Assembly: GCA_018292915.2 (NCBI GenBank)
Contig: JACVVK020000143.1
Coordinates: forward strand, 807,501 to 871,500
Reading direction: 5' to 3'
Length of the DNA stretch: 64,000 bases
DNA from: Batillaria attramentaria
Lineage: Eukaryota; Mollusca; Gastropoda; Batillariidae
Program-made: the position numbers and the translations under genes
The notes under the pieces: generated by a model
Databases searched by the model: none
What the model saw: only the letters and a program-made list of their open reading frames with translations
Told to the model about the DNA's origin: nothing
Part shown: positions 34,256 to 45,185 of the stretch, in pieces
Numbering within the stretch: position 1 is the stretch's first letter
How the letters are laid out: the number at the start of each line of letters is the position of its first letter

Positions 34256-34540
34256 GTTTTCCATTATTTCTATTTTCTTCCTTTATTTTCTTCTCTTCAT
34301 TACGAGTTGTGTAATTATGTGTTTGTACTACATGTATTAGTGTGTTGTGTGTGATTTTGAATTTTTGAAACGTGCTTTGCCTTGTTTATATGTTACTGAT
34401 TATGAGTTCATCTTATTACTGTAGCAACTGATAGTAGTTTAGCAACCGTGTGTGTGTGTAGAGTAGCAAGGACAAGATGTAAGACAGGTCTGCGCACCTA
34501 ATCTTCTATCCTTGGAAAATAAAGTGTCATTGTCATTGTC
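34256..34540 (+). mobile_element. LINE 3' UTR, copy B
   Basis: Second copy of the 3' UTR at 19890-20218, 5'-truncated inside the UTR. It keeps the GTAGAGTAGCAAGGACAAG and GGAAAATAAAGTGTCATTGT end. The internal TG tract is only about six units, against about 26 in copy A. Confidence 0.92.
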
Positions 34541-34937
34541 AAACAACTGAGGGCGTGCGCAGTGGATGATGGGCATGTGCGGTTTCGAACTCCCGGCCTT
34601 TTGAGCTCGTCTGAGATTAAAGCTTAAAGTGACATCGTCTAGTTCAAAAGTGGTTCAATCCTTTACTGGAGTGTCGTAACTATGTTTAATATAGTGCATA
34701 ATCATGTCTAGCATAGACAAAAGTTTATGAAAAAATAAAGAGCAATACTTGTAATGTCGTAATTAGCAAAAACAGGATTACTGTCCCTTGATCATGACTC
34801 TTTTGCGACGGGAAAACCAGCTTCAGTCCTGAAGTTTTGCTTACGTATTCTTCTGAGAGTTCTATCGTCGCCGCTAAGCACTTCATCCAACCAACAGTCT
34901 CCAAAGTTCTGCCGCGTTATGTACTATACAGAATTGG

Positions 34938-35034
34938 GGCGAGCCCGAAAAATCACGTGCTGTCTTGACCACAGCGCGGGTCAGGGACAGCACTGAGGCT
35001 TCCTCGGGGCTGAGGTAGATTTTTCGGGCTCGCC
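34938..35034. mobile_element. 97-bp hairpin MITE-like element, copy 2
   Basis: Perfect 17-bp terminal inverted repeats: GGCGAGCCCGAAAAATC at 34938-34954 and its complement at 35018-35034. The interior shares ATCACGTGCTG, GGTCAGGGACA and GAGGCTTCCTC with copy 1 at 6019-6115. The inner CCTCGGGGCTGAGG can still form the short stem seen in copy 1. Confidence 0.88.
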
Positions 35035-35418
35035 TTTTAACCTGTGTTCTTGTGTGCACGATGATAGAAGTTACAAACGCTGCAGAAAATCCTTGTGATG
35101 TTGAAAGTGAGTTGCTGTTGTTCTGCAGGTGGTGTCAGTCACGCGACTACTTCTGGGATCTGCACTGAGGCCCGTGATCGTCCGACAGGAGACTGGCATC
35201 AGAAGACAGAGCGGTATGCACGCACCTGGCTGGCTGATTCACGCAGGTGAGTTGAGCGCTCTGTGAAACTGGTGGCTTTGTTAGTGTCTGCTGTCGATGG
35301 CCGCCCCATCTTGCGAAGTTCACAGAGGCGTGTTGAGAACAACCAACACCTGCCGCTTGTCCTTCACGTTACGTCAGTTCAGGCCGTCATGAGGCCAGCG
35401 TGTGCAGGTTGTAACAAA

Positions 35419-35767
35419 GTGTAACGCCTCTATCAGTACTTGTAACGCCTCTATCAGTACTTGTAACGCCTCTATCAGTACTTGTAACGCCTCTATCAGT
35501 ACTTGTAACGCCTCTATCAGTACTTGTAACGCCGCTATCAGTACTTGTAACGCCTCTATCAGTACTTGTAACGCCGCTATCAGTACTTGTAACGCCTCTA
35601 TCAGTACTTGTAACGCCTCTATCAGTACTTGTAACGCCTCTATCAGTACTTGTAACGCCTCTATCAGTACTTGTAACGCCGCTATCAGTACTTGTAACGC
35701 CGCTATCAGTACTTGTAACGCCTCTATCAGTACTTGTAACGCCTCTATCAGTACTTGTAACGCCGCT
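35419..35767. repeat. 21-bp minisatellite x16-17
   Basis: Units of TGTAACGCCTCTATCAGTAC plus T, with a CGCCGCT variant in five units. It adjoins, and may be part of, family M copy 3. Seven codons without a stop keep a frame open (CNASIST on +), artefact likely. Confidence 0.96.
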
Positions 35768-36694
35768 GAGATAGATAACTGTTGCCTTCAAAACTGTAAG
35801 GCTGTTTGCCAGATAGACGGATGTTTGATTGTTTGCCAGATGGACGGATGTTTGATTGTTTGCCAGATGGACGGATGTTTGATTGTTTGCCAGATGGACG
35901 GATGTTTGATTGTTTGCCAGATGGACGGATGTTTGATTGTTTGCCAGATGGACGGATGTTTCATTGTTTGCCAGATGGACGGATGTTTGATTGTTTGCCA
36001 GATGGACGGATGTTTGATTGTTTGCCAGATGGACGGATGTTTGATTGTTTGCCAGATGGACGGATGTTTCATTGTTTGCCAGATGGACGGATGTTTGATT
36101 GTTTGCCAGATGGACGGATGTTTCATTGTTTGCCAGATGGACGGATGTTTGATTGTTTGCCAGATGGACGGATGTTTCATTGTTTGCCAGATGGACGGAT
36201 GTTTGATTGTTTGCCAGATGGACGGATGTTTGATTGTTTGCCAGATGGACGGATGTTTCATTGTTTGCCAGATGGACGGATGTTTCATTGTTTGCCAGAT
36301 GGACGGATGTTTCATTGTTTGCCAGATGGACGGATGTTTCAGTTGGCCATTGCGGCCGTCTTGTGACTTTGTGGCATCCAATATTTCAGAAATACGATTT
36401 TATTTGAGCCTGGGGCCCATTCCTGACCAGGCTGGGGCAAGACAAAGCTTCTAAAAATAGCCTCCAATCAGTGCCGTCTAGCTAGTCGTCACGGAGTCCG
36501 CAACCAACTACATGTACCGTAGTCTGCTCAGGACGCGGTCTACTTCTACAACAACTAATACGCCGGCCAGAGTCACCACAATGGTCTCAGATGTTGTACT
36601 GTGACCCGAGTGATTGATTCTGATGCAGAGAGTCAGCATATTCGATGAAAACTTTTCCTCACGCTGATGTATGTTGTATGTTGTATGTCATACG
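35767..36694 (-). mobile_element. Dispersed repeat family M, copy 3 (swollen by a minisatellite)
   Basis: Its reverse complement aligns with 7391-7868 and with the reverse complement of 55712-56466. Shared + strand blocks with copy 2 include GTGACTTTG, AAAAATAG, CCGCAACCAA (TCCGCAACCAA here), CACCACAAT and CATTCGATGA/TATTCGATGA. A 27-bp minisatellite at 35803-36340 replaces what is a single segment in the other two copies. Confidence 0.83.
35803..36340. repeat. 27-bp minisatellite x20 inside family M copy 3
   Basis: Units of GTTTGCCAGATGGACGGATG plus TTTGATT; a TTTCATT variant occurs irregularly. The flanking single-copy form in copy 2 is GTTTGCTGAATGACTAGATG at 55773, and in copy 1 its complement at about 7785-7806. 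The unit is 9 codons without stops, so long + and - frames exist over it, including one of 350 codons from 35402 that joins both arrays. Coding is unlikely. Confidence 0.96.
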
Positions 36695-36825
36695 CCGGTA
36701 GTGAGACGTTACACCCGGTGCCGGCATGCCTGTTGTTTCCACTCGCCACGTTTCCTTTTCGGGTGTACATATAGTGCAGGTTCCCGGCGTGGTGATGGTT
36801 TGTTGGGTTGGGCAGGGAGGGGGGG

Positions 36826-36925
36826 CGGGGGTTTAACGTCCTTTTCCACTACATACGGGCGGCATCAAACACTGACGGGCCAGCGAGTACTTGGCAAACC
36901 CAGCACAAATAGTTGGCTCCCAGCT
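36826..36925 (-). mobile_element. SINE family A, 3' half, minus strand
   Basis: GGTTTAACGTCCTTTTCCAC, GGCATCAA, CCAGCACAAAT and TTGGCTCCCAGCTGG are the reverse complement of the SINE body. Confidence 0.85.
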
Positions 36926-37053
36926 GGCGGTGTGATGATGAATATGTGCTGAAGGCTGTGCTGAAAACATAAACATGCCGGCATGAAAGAAGTTCAGTGG
37001 AGCTGGCGGCCATGGCCACGGAATCATAATTCTCATCAGTGAAGCTTCCCCTG

Positions 37054-38990
37054 CCCCCCCCCCCCCCCCCGGCACTCGCCCTGCCTCTCCCCCGCTCCTC
37101 AAACTCCTCATCTTTACCATCCAGTGCTGTGGAAACAAATTAAACCTCTACACACTATCATCCCCCCCCCCTCTCCCATCCTCCTCCAAAGTCCACGTCT
37201 CCCAAACTGAACCTGAACCTCAAGCAAGACAGCAGATCACGTGACTGGCACGACGTACGTACCGCTGGCAGCTCCGTCTAGTGGCGCACGCTTCGCGACT
37301 GGCAATTATCTCCCTTGATATACTGATGATTCCTACATTTCTGATGGACACATGGCCGCTGGGAGACAGAAACATGTCCCACTTCATGTGTTGCGGCAGT
37401 AACGGGTAATGTAGGCCGCTGACCACCAGTGAACTCTGATTACAACTTATGCTTGCTTTCACAGCCTTATTTCGGAACGGGTGGTGGGAGTAGGGCGGTG
37501 GGGTGGGGTAAGGTGGGGTACCGGGTGGGAGAGGGGTGGGGTACCGGGTGGGAGTAGACGCTATCGCCGGAAACTTATGACACCTGTCTTTCAATAACAG
37601 CGGCTTAACCTTATGATTTCTGCCCCCTCGGCTTCTATGACTGTTTGATTAGTGTTATAAAATATGAGAATCCGGCTGTAGAAATTAATCGACTGAGAGG
37701 CCAAACTGGAGGAAAGCACGTTCGGAACTGAGTACAAACAAGTCGTTTATCCGTTTATAATGAATCCACACAGAGCGCACAGTGAAAATTACAGCAACAC
37801 TCGGGGCTAGTGTTTCCAACCGCTGACGCAGTTTCTCTTGTTTGTATGGGCACTATTACTGACTGACTTTGACCTATGGGCACTACTGACTTTCACCTCT
37901 CCATCACTGATTAGTTTCTGTGTTTGTACACGACTTCAACATTCTCCGTTCGGTGGGCAGTCTCGCTCTCGACACACTGTGAATGAAATCTGCAGAACAA
38001 AAAACGTCAGCTTTCTATTAGCACTGATCCTCAATACGTGACACTGACCACGGGCTGGACCGCAGTGGGGGTGATACGTGTGGATCCGTGGTTTGGCTCC
38101 GTCAGTCTCATCATCAGTCAGGCTCCCCAGCAGTTTCCCCTGTCATCAGTTACCCGGTGTAAGAAGCAAGACACCCCCCCTACCCCCCCCCCCCCCACCC
38201 AGTCAGAATGACGATTGACATTTTTGCGTGTGCAGGAATGACCTAGGGATGCTATGCTGAACAGTAAGTAAGTCTGGTGTTTAAACCGAGTCCACTTCGC
38301 TATAACGGCCCGTCTTGGGAATGCACAAATACAAACGAGTTACTTCGGCCTACGCGGAGTTGTCTGCCGTCGCAGGAACTGCTTGGGAGCATTCTTGCAT
38401 ACGCGAAAGATGTCCACGTCTCACTTTAACATGTCACAGTGTAGTGAGAGTTGTATAATAATTGGAGCTGTGTCCACATCATCATGTATACCACGTTCAT
38501 TAGCCGCCCTCTCCACGCTCTCTCCTACACTGTCCCAATACTGGCGGAATGTTGGGAGATTGTTGCGTCAATGGTACAGTGTATACAGATCGAAGTTTCA
38601 GCCTCTCATCATCCCTCCTTCACTCCACTCGGCCCCATCGGCACAGCCGTCATGTGGGCGAAATATCATGAGGAGAAGAACTGGGCCTTGTGGCTAGTGA
38701 AGGAAGGAAGCACATGTGGATGTGGAGCGTCACCTGTCCGTCTTTCATGTTGTTGCCTCATTACAGACGTGCATCACGTGCATCTCGGGGCAAAGAATTT
38801 TTCCTTCTCGTATGTGGCACCGATCGTCGGGGGTTCTCTCCGGGTACTCCGGCTTCCTCCCCCTCTGCTTTGGAAATGTTCAGCCCACCAAATTTGAAAA
38901 ATAAATGTAATTCTAAAATTCCGAAATTTAAATAGCTGAGCTGACCCTTCGCACCACGTGATTGTAATGTGTTTATGTCCAGTGTGTGGG
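37054..38990. other. No gene seen; G/C-rich tracts and a repeat remnant
   Basis: C17 at 37054-37070. At 37487-37560 a G-rich tract contains two copies of GGGGTACCGGGTGGGAG. At about 38775-38930, CTCTCCGGGTACTCCGGCTT and an AATAAATG end suggest an old SINE related to family C. No supported gene. Confidence 0.45.
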
Positions 38991-38997
38991 AGAATGC

Positions 38998-39103
38998 GTG
39001 TGATTCACGTGAGCGTGCGTGTTGGGTTCAGTTGGCGGCGCTTTGAGCCGATTCGTGAAATTGGGTAAAGCGCCTATACAATACTCATTATTATTATTAT
39101 TAT
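38998..39103 (+). mobile_element. (ATT)n-tailed repeat, plus-strand copy
   Basis: Near-identical partner of 26560-26671 (see there), one mismatch by eye, ending in (ATT)n. Confidence 0.92.
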
Positions 39104-39201
39104 CTGCTAAAACTGAAAATACCGAGGACGAAACTAGTGACTGACTGTCCACCCGGCCCATCCAGCACGTATCGTCATCACTCTTCTCGCCTGCTTTTAC
39201 G

Positions 39202-39255
39202 ATACAATACAATACAATACAATACAATACAATACAATACAATACAATACAATAC
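39202..39255. repeat. (AATAC)n microsatellite
   Basis: About eleven pentanucleotide units. Confidence 0.97.
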
Positions 39256-39262
39256 ATAGAGC

Positions 39263-39418
39263 TTACATGATTAGTTCGAGTGGTTTACGGCGAAAGACTA
39301 ACCCCGAGATGGTTCGATTGTTTGTTTAGCCACCGAGCCTCCGGCGAGGTAGCTACGCAAACAATCGAACCATCGAGGGGTCAGTCTTTCGCCGTAAACC
39401 ACGAGAACTAATTATGTA
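39263..39418. mobile_element. ~155-bp near-perfect palindrome (foldback MITE)
   Basis: Left arm TTACATGATTAGTTCGAGTG, GTTTACGGCGAAAGACTAAC and CCCGAGATGGTTCGATTG is mirrored by the right arm (reverse complement TTACATAATTAGTTCTCGTG, GTTTACGGCGAAAGACTGAC, CCCTCGATGGTTCGATTG). Arms are about 70 bp and differ at few positions; the loop is short, around GAGCCTCCGGCGAGG. It would form a strong hairpin as RNA or a cruciform as DNA. Confidence 0.9.
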
Positions 39419-39419
39419 A

Positions 39420-39565
39420 AATACACTACATGTTTATTGTCCTTACAAAGGATAGTCCTCTTACAGCCAACTGAGCATTCAGTAATAGAAAGATACTATA
39501 AAAACTATGTTGTTGAATAAATTACGTAGAACAATACTGATATAATGAACAATACTAAAATAATG
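39420..39565 (-). mobile_element. Dispersed repeat (TGTATTGTCC family), copy 2
   Basis: Aligns with 11911-12040: TTATTGTCCTTACAAAGGA, CTCTTACAGCC, CTGAGCATTCAGTA, CTATAAAAACTAT and GAATAAATTACG. It starts immediately after the palindrome, so the two may be parts of one larger element. Confidence 0.75.
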
Positions 39566-39638
39566 AGCCTCAGGCCCTAAAAGAAGAAGACAAAACATTA
39601 AAAGAAATCATCTTCCCACCTCCCCCCCCCCCCCAACC

Positions 39639-39769
39639 TCTCTCTCTCTCTCTCTCTCTCGCGCGTCTTTCAGTCCCTGTTACTCTCGACCTAAAAGTTA
39701 TTCTGAATCCCCACCCCACCCCTCTCTATCTCTCTCCCTCACACGCACAGACAGACAGACAGACAGACA

Positions 39770-39834
<65 letters not shown>
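39639..39834. repeat. (CT)n, (CAGA)n and (CA)n
   Basis: (CT)n at 39639-39660, (CAGA)n at 39747-39771, (CA)n to 39834. Confidence 0.97.
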
Positions 39835-39836
<2 letters not shown>

Positions 39837-39980
39837 ACGAGCACGCACGCGCAGAGCAATTTTCTACACGCGGCACACGTTGTCATGAAAGGTACACACG
39901 ACATTTCAAATAAATCTTGCTGTTAAAGTTTAAGGTCGTTGTGCATACATCTGTTTTCTGTTTCGGCAAACTAGGTTGTG

Positions 39981-40800
39981 CATGGGACTTCATGCATTTG
40001 ATCTGCTTACCATACATTGTACATGGGACTTCATGATTAGGTATACCTACAATACATTCAGTGTATAAGGCACTTTACAATTACGTCTACCTACAATACA
40101 AGGGACTTCATGATTAGTTCTACCTACAATACATTGTACAAGGGACTTCATGATTAGTTCTACCTACAATACATTGTACAAGGGACTTCATGATTAGTTC
40201 TACCTACAATACATTGTACAAGGGACTTCATGATTAGTTCTACCTACAATACATTGTACAAGAGACTTCATGATTAGTTCTACCAACAATACATTGTACA
40301 AGGGACTTCATGATTAGTTCTACCTACAATACATTGTACAAGGGACTTCATGATTAGTTCTACCTACAATACATTGTACAAGGGACTTCATGATTAGTTC
40401 TACCTACAATACATTGTACAAGGGACTTCATGATTAGTTCTACCTACAATACATTGTACAAGGGACTTCATGATTAGTTCTACCTACAATACATTGTACA
40501 AGAGACTTCGTGATTAGTTCTACCAACAATACATTGTACAAGGGACTTCATGATTAGTTCTACCTACAATACATTGTACAAGAGACTTCATGATTAGTTC
40601 TACCTACAATACATTGTACAAGGGACTTCATGATTAGTTCTACCTACAATACAATGTGCAAGGGACTTCACAATTACGTCTACCTACACTACATTGTACA
40701 AGGCACTTCATACATTAGTTCCGCAGACCTAAAATACATCGTACCAGGCACTTCATAATCAGGTCTCTTCCTAAAATAGATCGCACGGAGGACTTCATAA
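39981..40800. repeat. 40-bp minisatellite with eroded edges
   Basis: About 14 near-identical central units of AGGGACTTCATGATTAGTTC plus TACCTACAATACATTGTACA (40090-40660), with progressively diverged units on both sides (for example AATTACGTCTACC and AATCACGTTTGCC forms). High identity in the centre with decayed edges suggests ongoing exchange in the core. Confidence 0.95.
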
Positions 40801-41148
40801 TCACGTTTGCCTACAGTACATCTCTGTACACTGTCTCTTGTGACAGTGCACGGAAAAAGCTCGTTCAGTGGTTGTATGACCTAGAGTCCACTGCTAGTGC
40901 AGCTGTCAGTGTGAGACATATGGCTGGCCTACTCAGGTGGAGGTGTAATGTTCTTCTTGTCACGCTGTCCTACCTGAGTGTAATTACCTGTATGGAAACC
41001 TGCTGACAGCTCAGTGACGTCAGATAAACATAGCCCCCGGGCATCGCATAGCAGGCTATGTGGTGCTGGTTTAGGCCATCTCGCACTGTCGGCCGATTCT
41101 GTATTCAGGCGTCTGTTTCGTCCTAGCAAATTTTACCCTAACAAATAT

Positions 41149-41150
<2 letters not shown>

Positions 41151-41247
<97 letters not shown>

Positions 41248-41307
41248 TTTCGAACACTGATAACGTTGTGTGAACAGTCATCTATGAAAATGCTTGAACA
41301 AATGGAA

Positions 41308-41359
<52 letters not shown>
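41151..41359. repeat. Two (TG)n microsatellites
   Basis: (TG)n at 41151-41245 with one TTG interruption, and (TG)n at 41311-41359, separated by 65 bp of unique DNA. Confidence 0.97.
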
Positions 41360-41360
<1 letters not shown>

Positions 41361-41535
41361 TCTGGTTGTTTGGGAGCTGTTCGTGTCCAAGGCAACGAGT
41401 GCAAAGCTAGAACAATTTTAGTTTTATCGTTATTTTATGTGATAATTATATGAGTGAAACATGCCACACATACAAATGGACGAAGGCCTGCAGATCTGTA
41501 CGTGTTTTCCCCCTACTGTGAATTTATTGTTTTTC

Positions 41536-41700
41536 ATACGTGAACTCATTCTTTTGAACCTTGAACTAATTCTTTTGATACGTGAATTGAATCTTTTGAT
41601 TCGTGAATTGAATCTTTTGATACGTGAATTGATTTTTTTCAATACGTGAATTAAATCGTTTGATACGTGAACTGATTCTTTTGAAAGAGTTGATTCTTTT
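41536..41700. repeat. Degenerate 21-bp minisatellite
   Basis: About eight units of CGTGAATTGAATCTTTTGAT plus A or T. Some units have ACTCATTC or ACTAATTC variants. Confidence 0.9.
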
Positions 41701-41856
41701 GGAAATGTGTGGCGTGTTCGCGTTGTATAAATTCGTGACAGTAAACAACAGTTAAAGTTACAGTCGCATTTCATTTGGACATTTTCCAGTTGAACTTTTG
41801 CTAAAAGCTACACCGACCGACTTGTCGCACATGGAAAACAGCAGTGCTTCCATCTG

Positions 41857-42696
41857 TCTGTGGCAGTTGTCGAGGGGTGGCAGTTGTCGAGGGGTGGTAC
41901 ATGTAGTTGTTGAGAGGTGGCAGGCTTCGAGGGGTGGTAGTTTTCGAGGAGTGGTAGTTGTCGAGGGGTGGTAGTTGTCGAGGGGTGGTAGTTGTCGAGA
42001 GGTGGCAGGCTTCGAGGGGTAGTATTTGTCGATGAGTGGTTGCTGTCGAGGGGTGGTAGTTGTCGAGGGGTGGTAGTTGTCGAGAGGTGGCAGGCTTCGA
42101 GGGATGGTATTTGTCGATGGGTGGTTGTTTTTGAGGGGTGGCAGTCGTCGAGTCGTGGCAGTTGTCGAGGGGTGGTAGTTGTCGAGAGGTGGCAGTTGTC
42201 GAGGGGTGTCAGTTGTCGAGTCGTGGCAGTTTTCGAGCAGTGGCAGTTGTCGAGGAGTGGCAGTTGACGAGGGGTGGTAGTTTTCGAGGGGTGGCAGTTT
42301 TCGAGGGGTGGCAGTTTTCGAGGGGTGGTAGTTGTCGAGGGGTGGCAGTTGTCGAGAGGTGGCAGTTGTCGAGGGGTGGCAGTTGTCGAGTGGTGGTAGT
42401 TGTCGAGGGGTGGCAGTTTTCGAGGGGTGGCAGTTATCGAGGGGTGGCAGTTGTCGAAGGGTGGTAGTTGTCGAGAGGTGGCAGGTTTCGAGTGGTGGTA
42501 GTTTTCGAGGGGTGGCAGTTTTCGAGGGGTGGCAGTTGTCGAGTGGTGGTAGTTGTCGAGGGGTGGCAGTTTTCGAGGGGTGGCAGTTGTCGAGGGGTGG
42601 CAGTTTACGCGGGGTGATAGTTTTCAAAGGGTGGCAGTTTTCGAGGGGTGGTGATTTTTGAGGGTTGGCAGTTTTCGAGGGGTGGTAGTTTTGAAA
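41857..42696. repeat. 17-bp minisatellite
   Basis: About 48 units of GGCAGTTGTCGAGGGGT with GGTAGTT, TTTTCGAG, GAGAGGT and GCTTCGA variants. A 17-bp unit shifts frame each copy, yet long frames remain open on both strands (up to 289 codons on -) because no frame of the unit contains a stop. Not regarded as coding. Confidence 0.96.
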
Positions 42697-43018
42697 GCTA
42701 TTCCGGTATTAGACAGAAGTAATATAGCAATGACCTGGCAACGGTTGTGACACTAGTCATTCTTCATGTCTGCAGGCTCTAGCTCTGGATTTTGTTGTGC
42801 GCCATCATTTCAGTCTACGGAGTTCGAGGAACGAAACACCATACGCACGCACGGGTGCACGTACGCACGGTTCAATTTGCATCCTATCACCATGGTAACA
42901 GGCAAATACAGGCATGTGGATGGACTTTTATAACTTCTTTGTATTTACTTCTGCATTCAAGTTACATGACATGACATGACAGTACATGACTATCGTGTAC
43001 TGACTCTCAGCTCTATGG

Positions 43019-43222
43019 GTCGGGATAGCCGAATGGTAGAGCGTTGGACTTTCAATGCTCGGGTCGGGATAGCCGAATGGTAGAGCGTTGGACTTTCAAT
43101 GCTCGGGCCGTGGATCTGAATACCGGTTGGGACCACATATTTGTGCTAGCCTTTTTCTCGTTGTCCCGTCTTCGATATCACCCTTATGTGGTGGAAAAGG
43201 ACGCTAAACCCCCACACACTCA
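43019..43222 (+). mobile_element. SINE family A with duplicated tRNA-like head
   Basis: The first 44 bp (TCGGGATAGCCGAATGGTAG through TTCAATGCTCGGG) are repeated in tandem before the rest of the SINE: a degraded B box region GGATCTGAATACCGG, ATATTTGTGCTAGCC, TATCACCC and GGTGGAAAAGGACGCTAAAC. The copy therefore has two A boxes. Confidence 0.93.
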
Positions 43223-44822
43223 CCTACCCTCAACCCTATCTATAGAAGTGGCACATTATCACGAACCTTATTCAATTCAGAATTTCTGGTTACGTGTTTC
43301 CAGTCTTAATGCCGCAGCTGTTTGCCAGGATAGTGAGAGCGGTAGACTGATCAACATCACTTTCTTAACTATTACGTTTATTTCCATCTTTTCTCTAGAC
43401 CACCGGGTTTGATTATTTTCATCGTGATCTCCGGTTTTGCACGAAGACGTTTAATCATACAAAGGTCAACAAGGTTTGATCGTCAGTAACACTGTGTGGG
43501 GTATATGACGAAAGAACATTATGCACCATGATCGCTTGGCAGTATTCAACACCACGTGACACCATGAAAGCACTTGAAAAACCATATAAAAGTAAAAACG
43601 TTCTTCCGTAATACTCCTCTCACCTGCTTTATATGCTAATTCCACAAACGGCCCGTTCGGCCTTGTGACGGGTCAGTAAGTAAGACAGGACAAAGTTGGG
43701 AAGACCAGTTAGGTGTTTGCCACGTGATGCGGTCGCTCGCTACCTGTAGTACTGTACGTAGCTCTAGACTGATCCGTCTTATGTTGTAATCACAACCTGA
43801 ACTATTGTCTGGCCGCTACATAAGGGTCGTCTGTCAGTCACACGTTACAGGTAAACAGGTGGTGTCGTCTGACGGAGCAAGGTAGGCGACCGGATGACGT
43901 ACAGACAGTCACGGCATATTATATACACCGCTGGTTCGGTTTGCCGGTCGGCGCGAAGTGTAGAGTGGGGAAGTGACGCTTCAAGCCAGAGGAGCCGTAC
44001 AGCTCGTCACACCGACTCTACACTGACGAGCCTGGAGGGGGGAGAGACTCTCTGTCTTTCTGTGGCGGGCAGCAGATCACACTGAACGCAGCCCTAGCCT
44101 CACGTGGGCTGGGAGGGACGTAAGAAGTTTGGATTTGCGTGATTTGCGTGTGGTCAGCACGCGTCACGGAGAGTTGAACTGTCATTGGTGATCAGTTTGG
44201 CCAGGTACATCAAGCACAGCGGGTCTAAGAGCGTAAAGAACGTGCTTTGTCTCGCGTGTTGGTTACAAATTGTTTTTACACAGATCTACAGACATTTATC
44301 ACCGACTTAACTTCGTCGTCCCCTCAAACAAGAAGCCCACTCAAGTTTTTGGCGCTCGTCAGTGAGTGAAACTGGAGATACGTTTATCACCACATCACGC
44401 ACCGTTCCTCTCCGCTGGTTTCGGTGTGTGCGGCAGTGTGTTTGTTGGTGTGTTCGCTTGGAGTATTTGCTAAAGCGTGTATAGTGAGACGCGTTGTAAG
44501 CTAATCCGGAATACCACGACATCGTCTTGGGTTACTGCGTGTAGTGCAGGCATCTCGTGTTGTTTTTCTAGCTGTTGCGTGTGACTTGGTTCAACGCTAG
44601 CCAGTGACCTCCGCCGTAACATTGGGACTCCCGGCATACACACGGTGTCACTGACGGAGTAACGACTGAGCAGGATACGGTAAGTTCCTGTCTTTCGATT
44701 CACAAGTCATTGGAGTAGAAATGTGTGTGTGAGATACAGGGAGGAATTGATTTTGTTGATGGCAGCGTTTGACGGCAGCGTAGTGGCTCTGTACTGACTA
44801 TTGATCCGTGGGAAGAAATTGT
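43223..44822. other. Repeat-poor stretch; no gene proven
   Basis: The stretch from ~43300 to 44800 shows no TE matches or tandem arrays. ACGGTAAGT at about 44677-44685 fits a 5' splice-site consensus, but I could not connect it to a coding exon. Confidence 0.35.
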
Positions 44823-44888
44823 TTTTACTGTTACTGCCAGCATCAGTCTACCGTTACTGTTACTGCCAGCATCAGTCTACCGTTAACT
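44823..44888. repeat. 29-bp tandem duplication
   Basis: Two copies of TACTGTTACTGCCAGCATCA plus GTCTACCGT. Confidence 0.93.
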
Positions 44889-45106
44889 GCTGGCTTCACT
44901 TGCCGACCGTGTGATCCTAGTATTAGTTGTAAACTTTCAAGTTACAATTACACAAAGCCCATCAACTGAGATGCACCGGTTGTCGATGGGAAGGGGGGGG
45001 GGGAGAGGGAGCGTTTTTTTTTTTGGGGGGGGGGGGGGAGGGGAGGGTGGTGGTGACGGGTCTAGAAGTGTGTTGCATCGATCGAGGGGGCTTGGAGATC
45101 ACCCTT

Positions 45107-45185
45107 GTGTGTGTGTGTGTCTGTGTGTGTGTCTGTGTGTGTGTGTCTGTGTGTGTGTGTGTGACGGTATATGTGTGTGTGTGTG
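45107..45185. repeat. (TG)n with CTG interruptions
   Basis: TG tracts broken by CTG steps and one ACGGTATA interruption; a G-rich tract at 44991-45050 lies just upstream. Confidence 0.95.
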
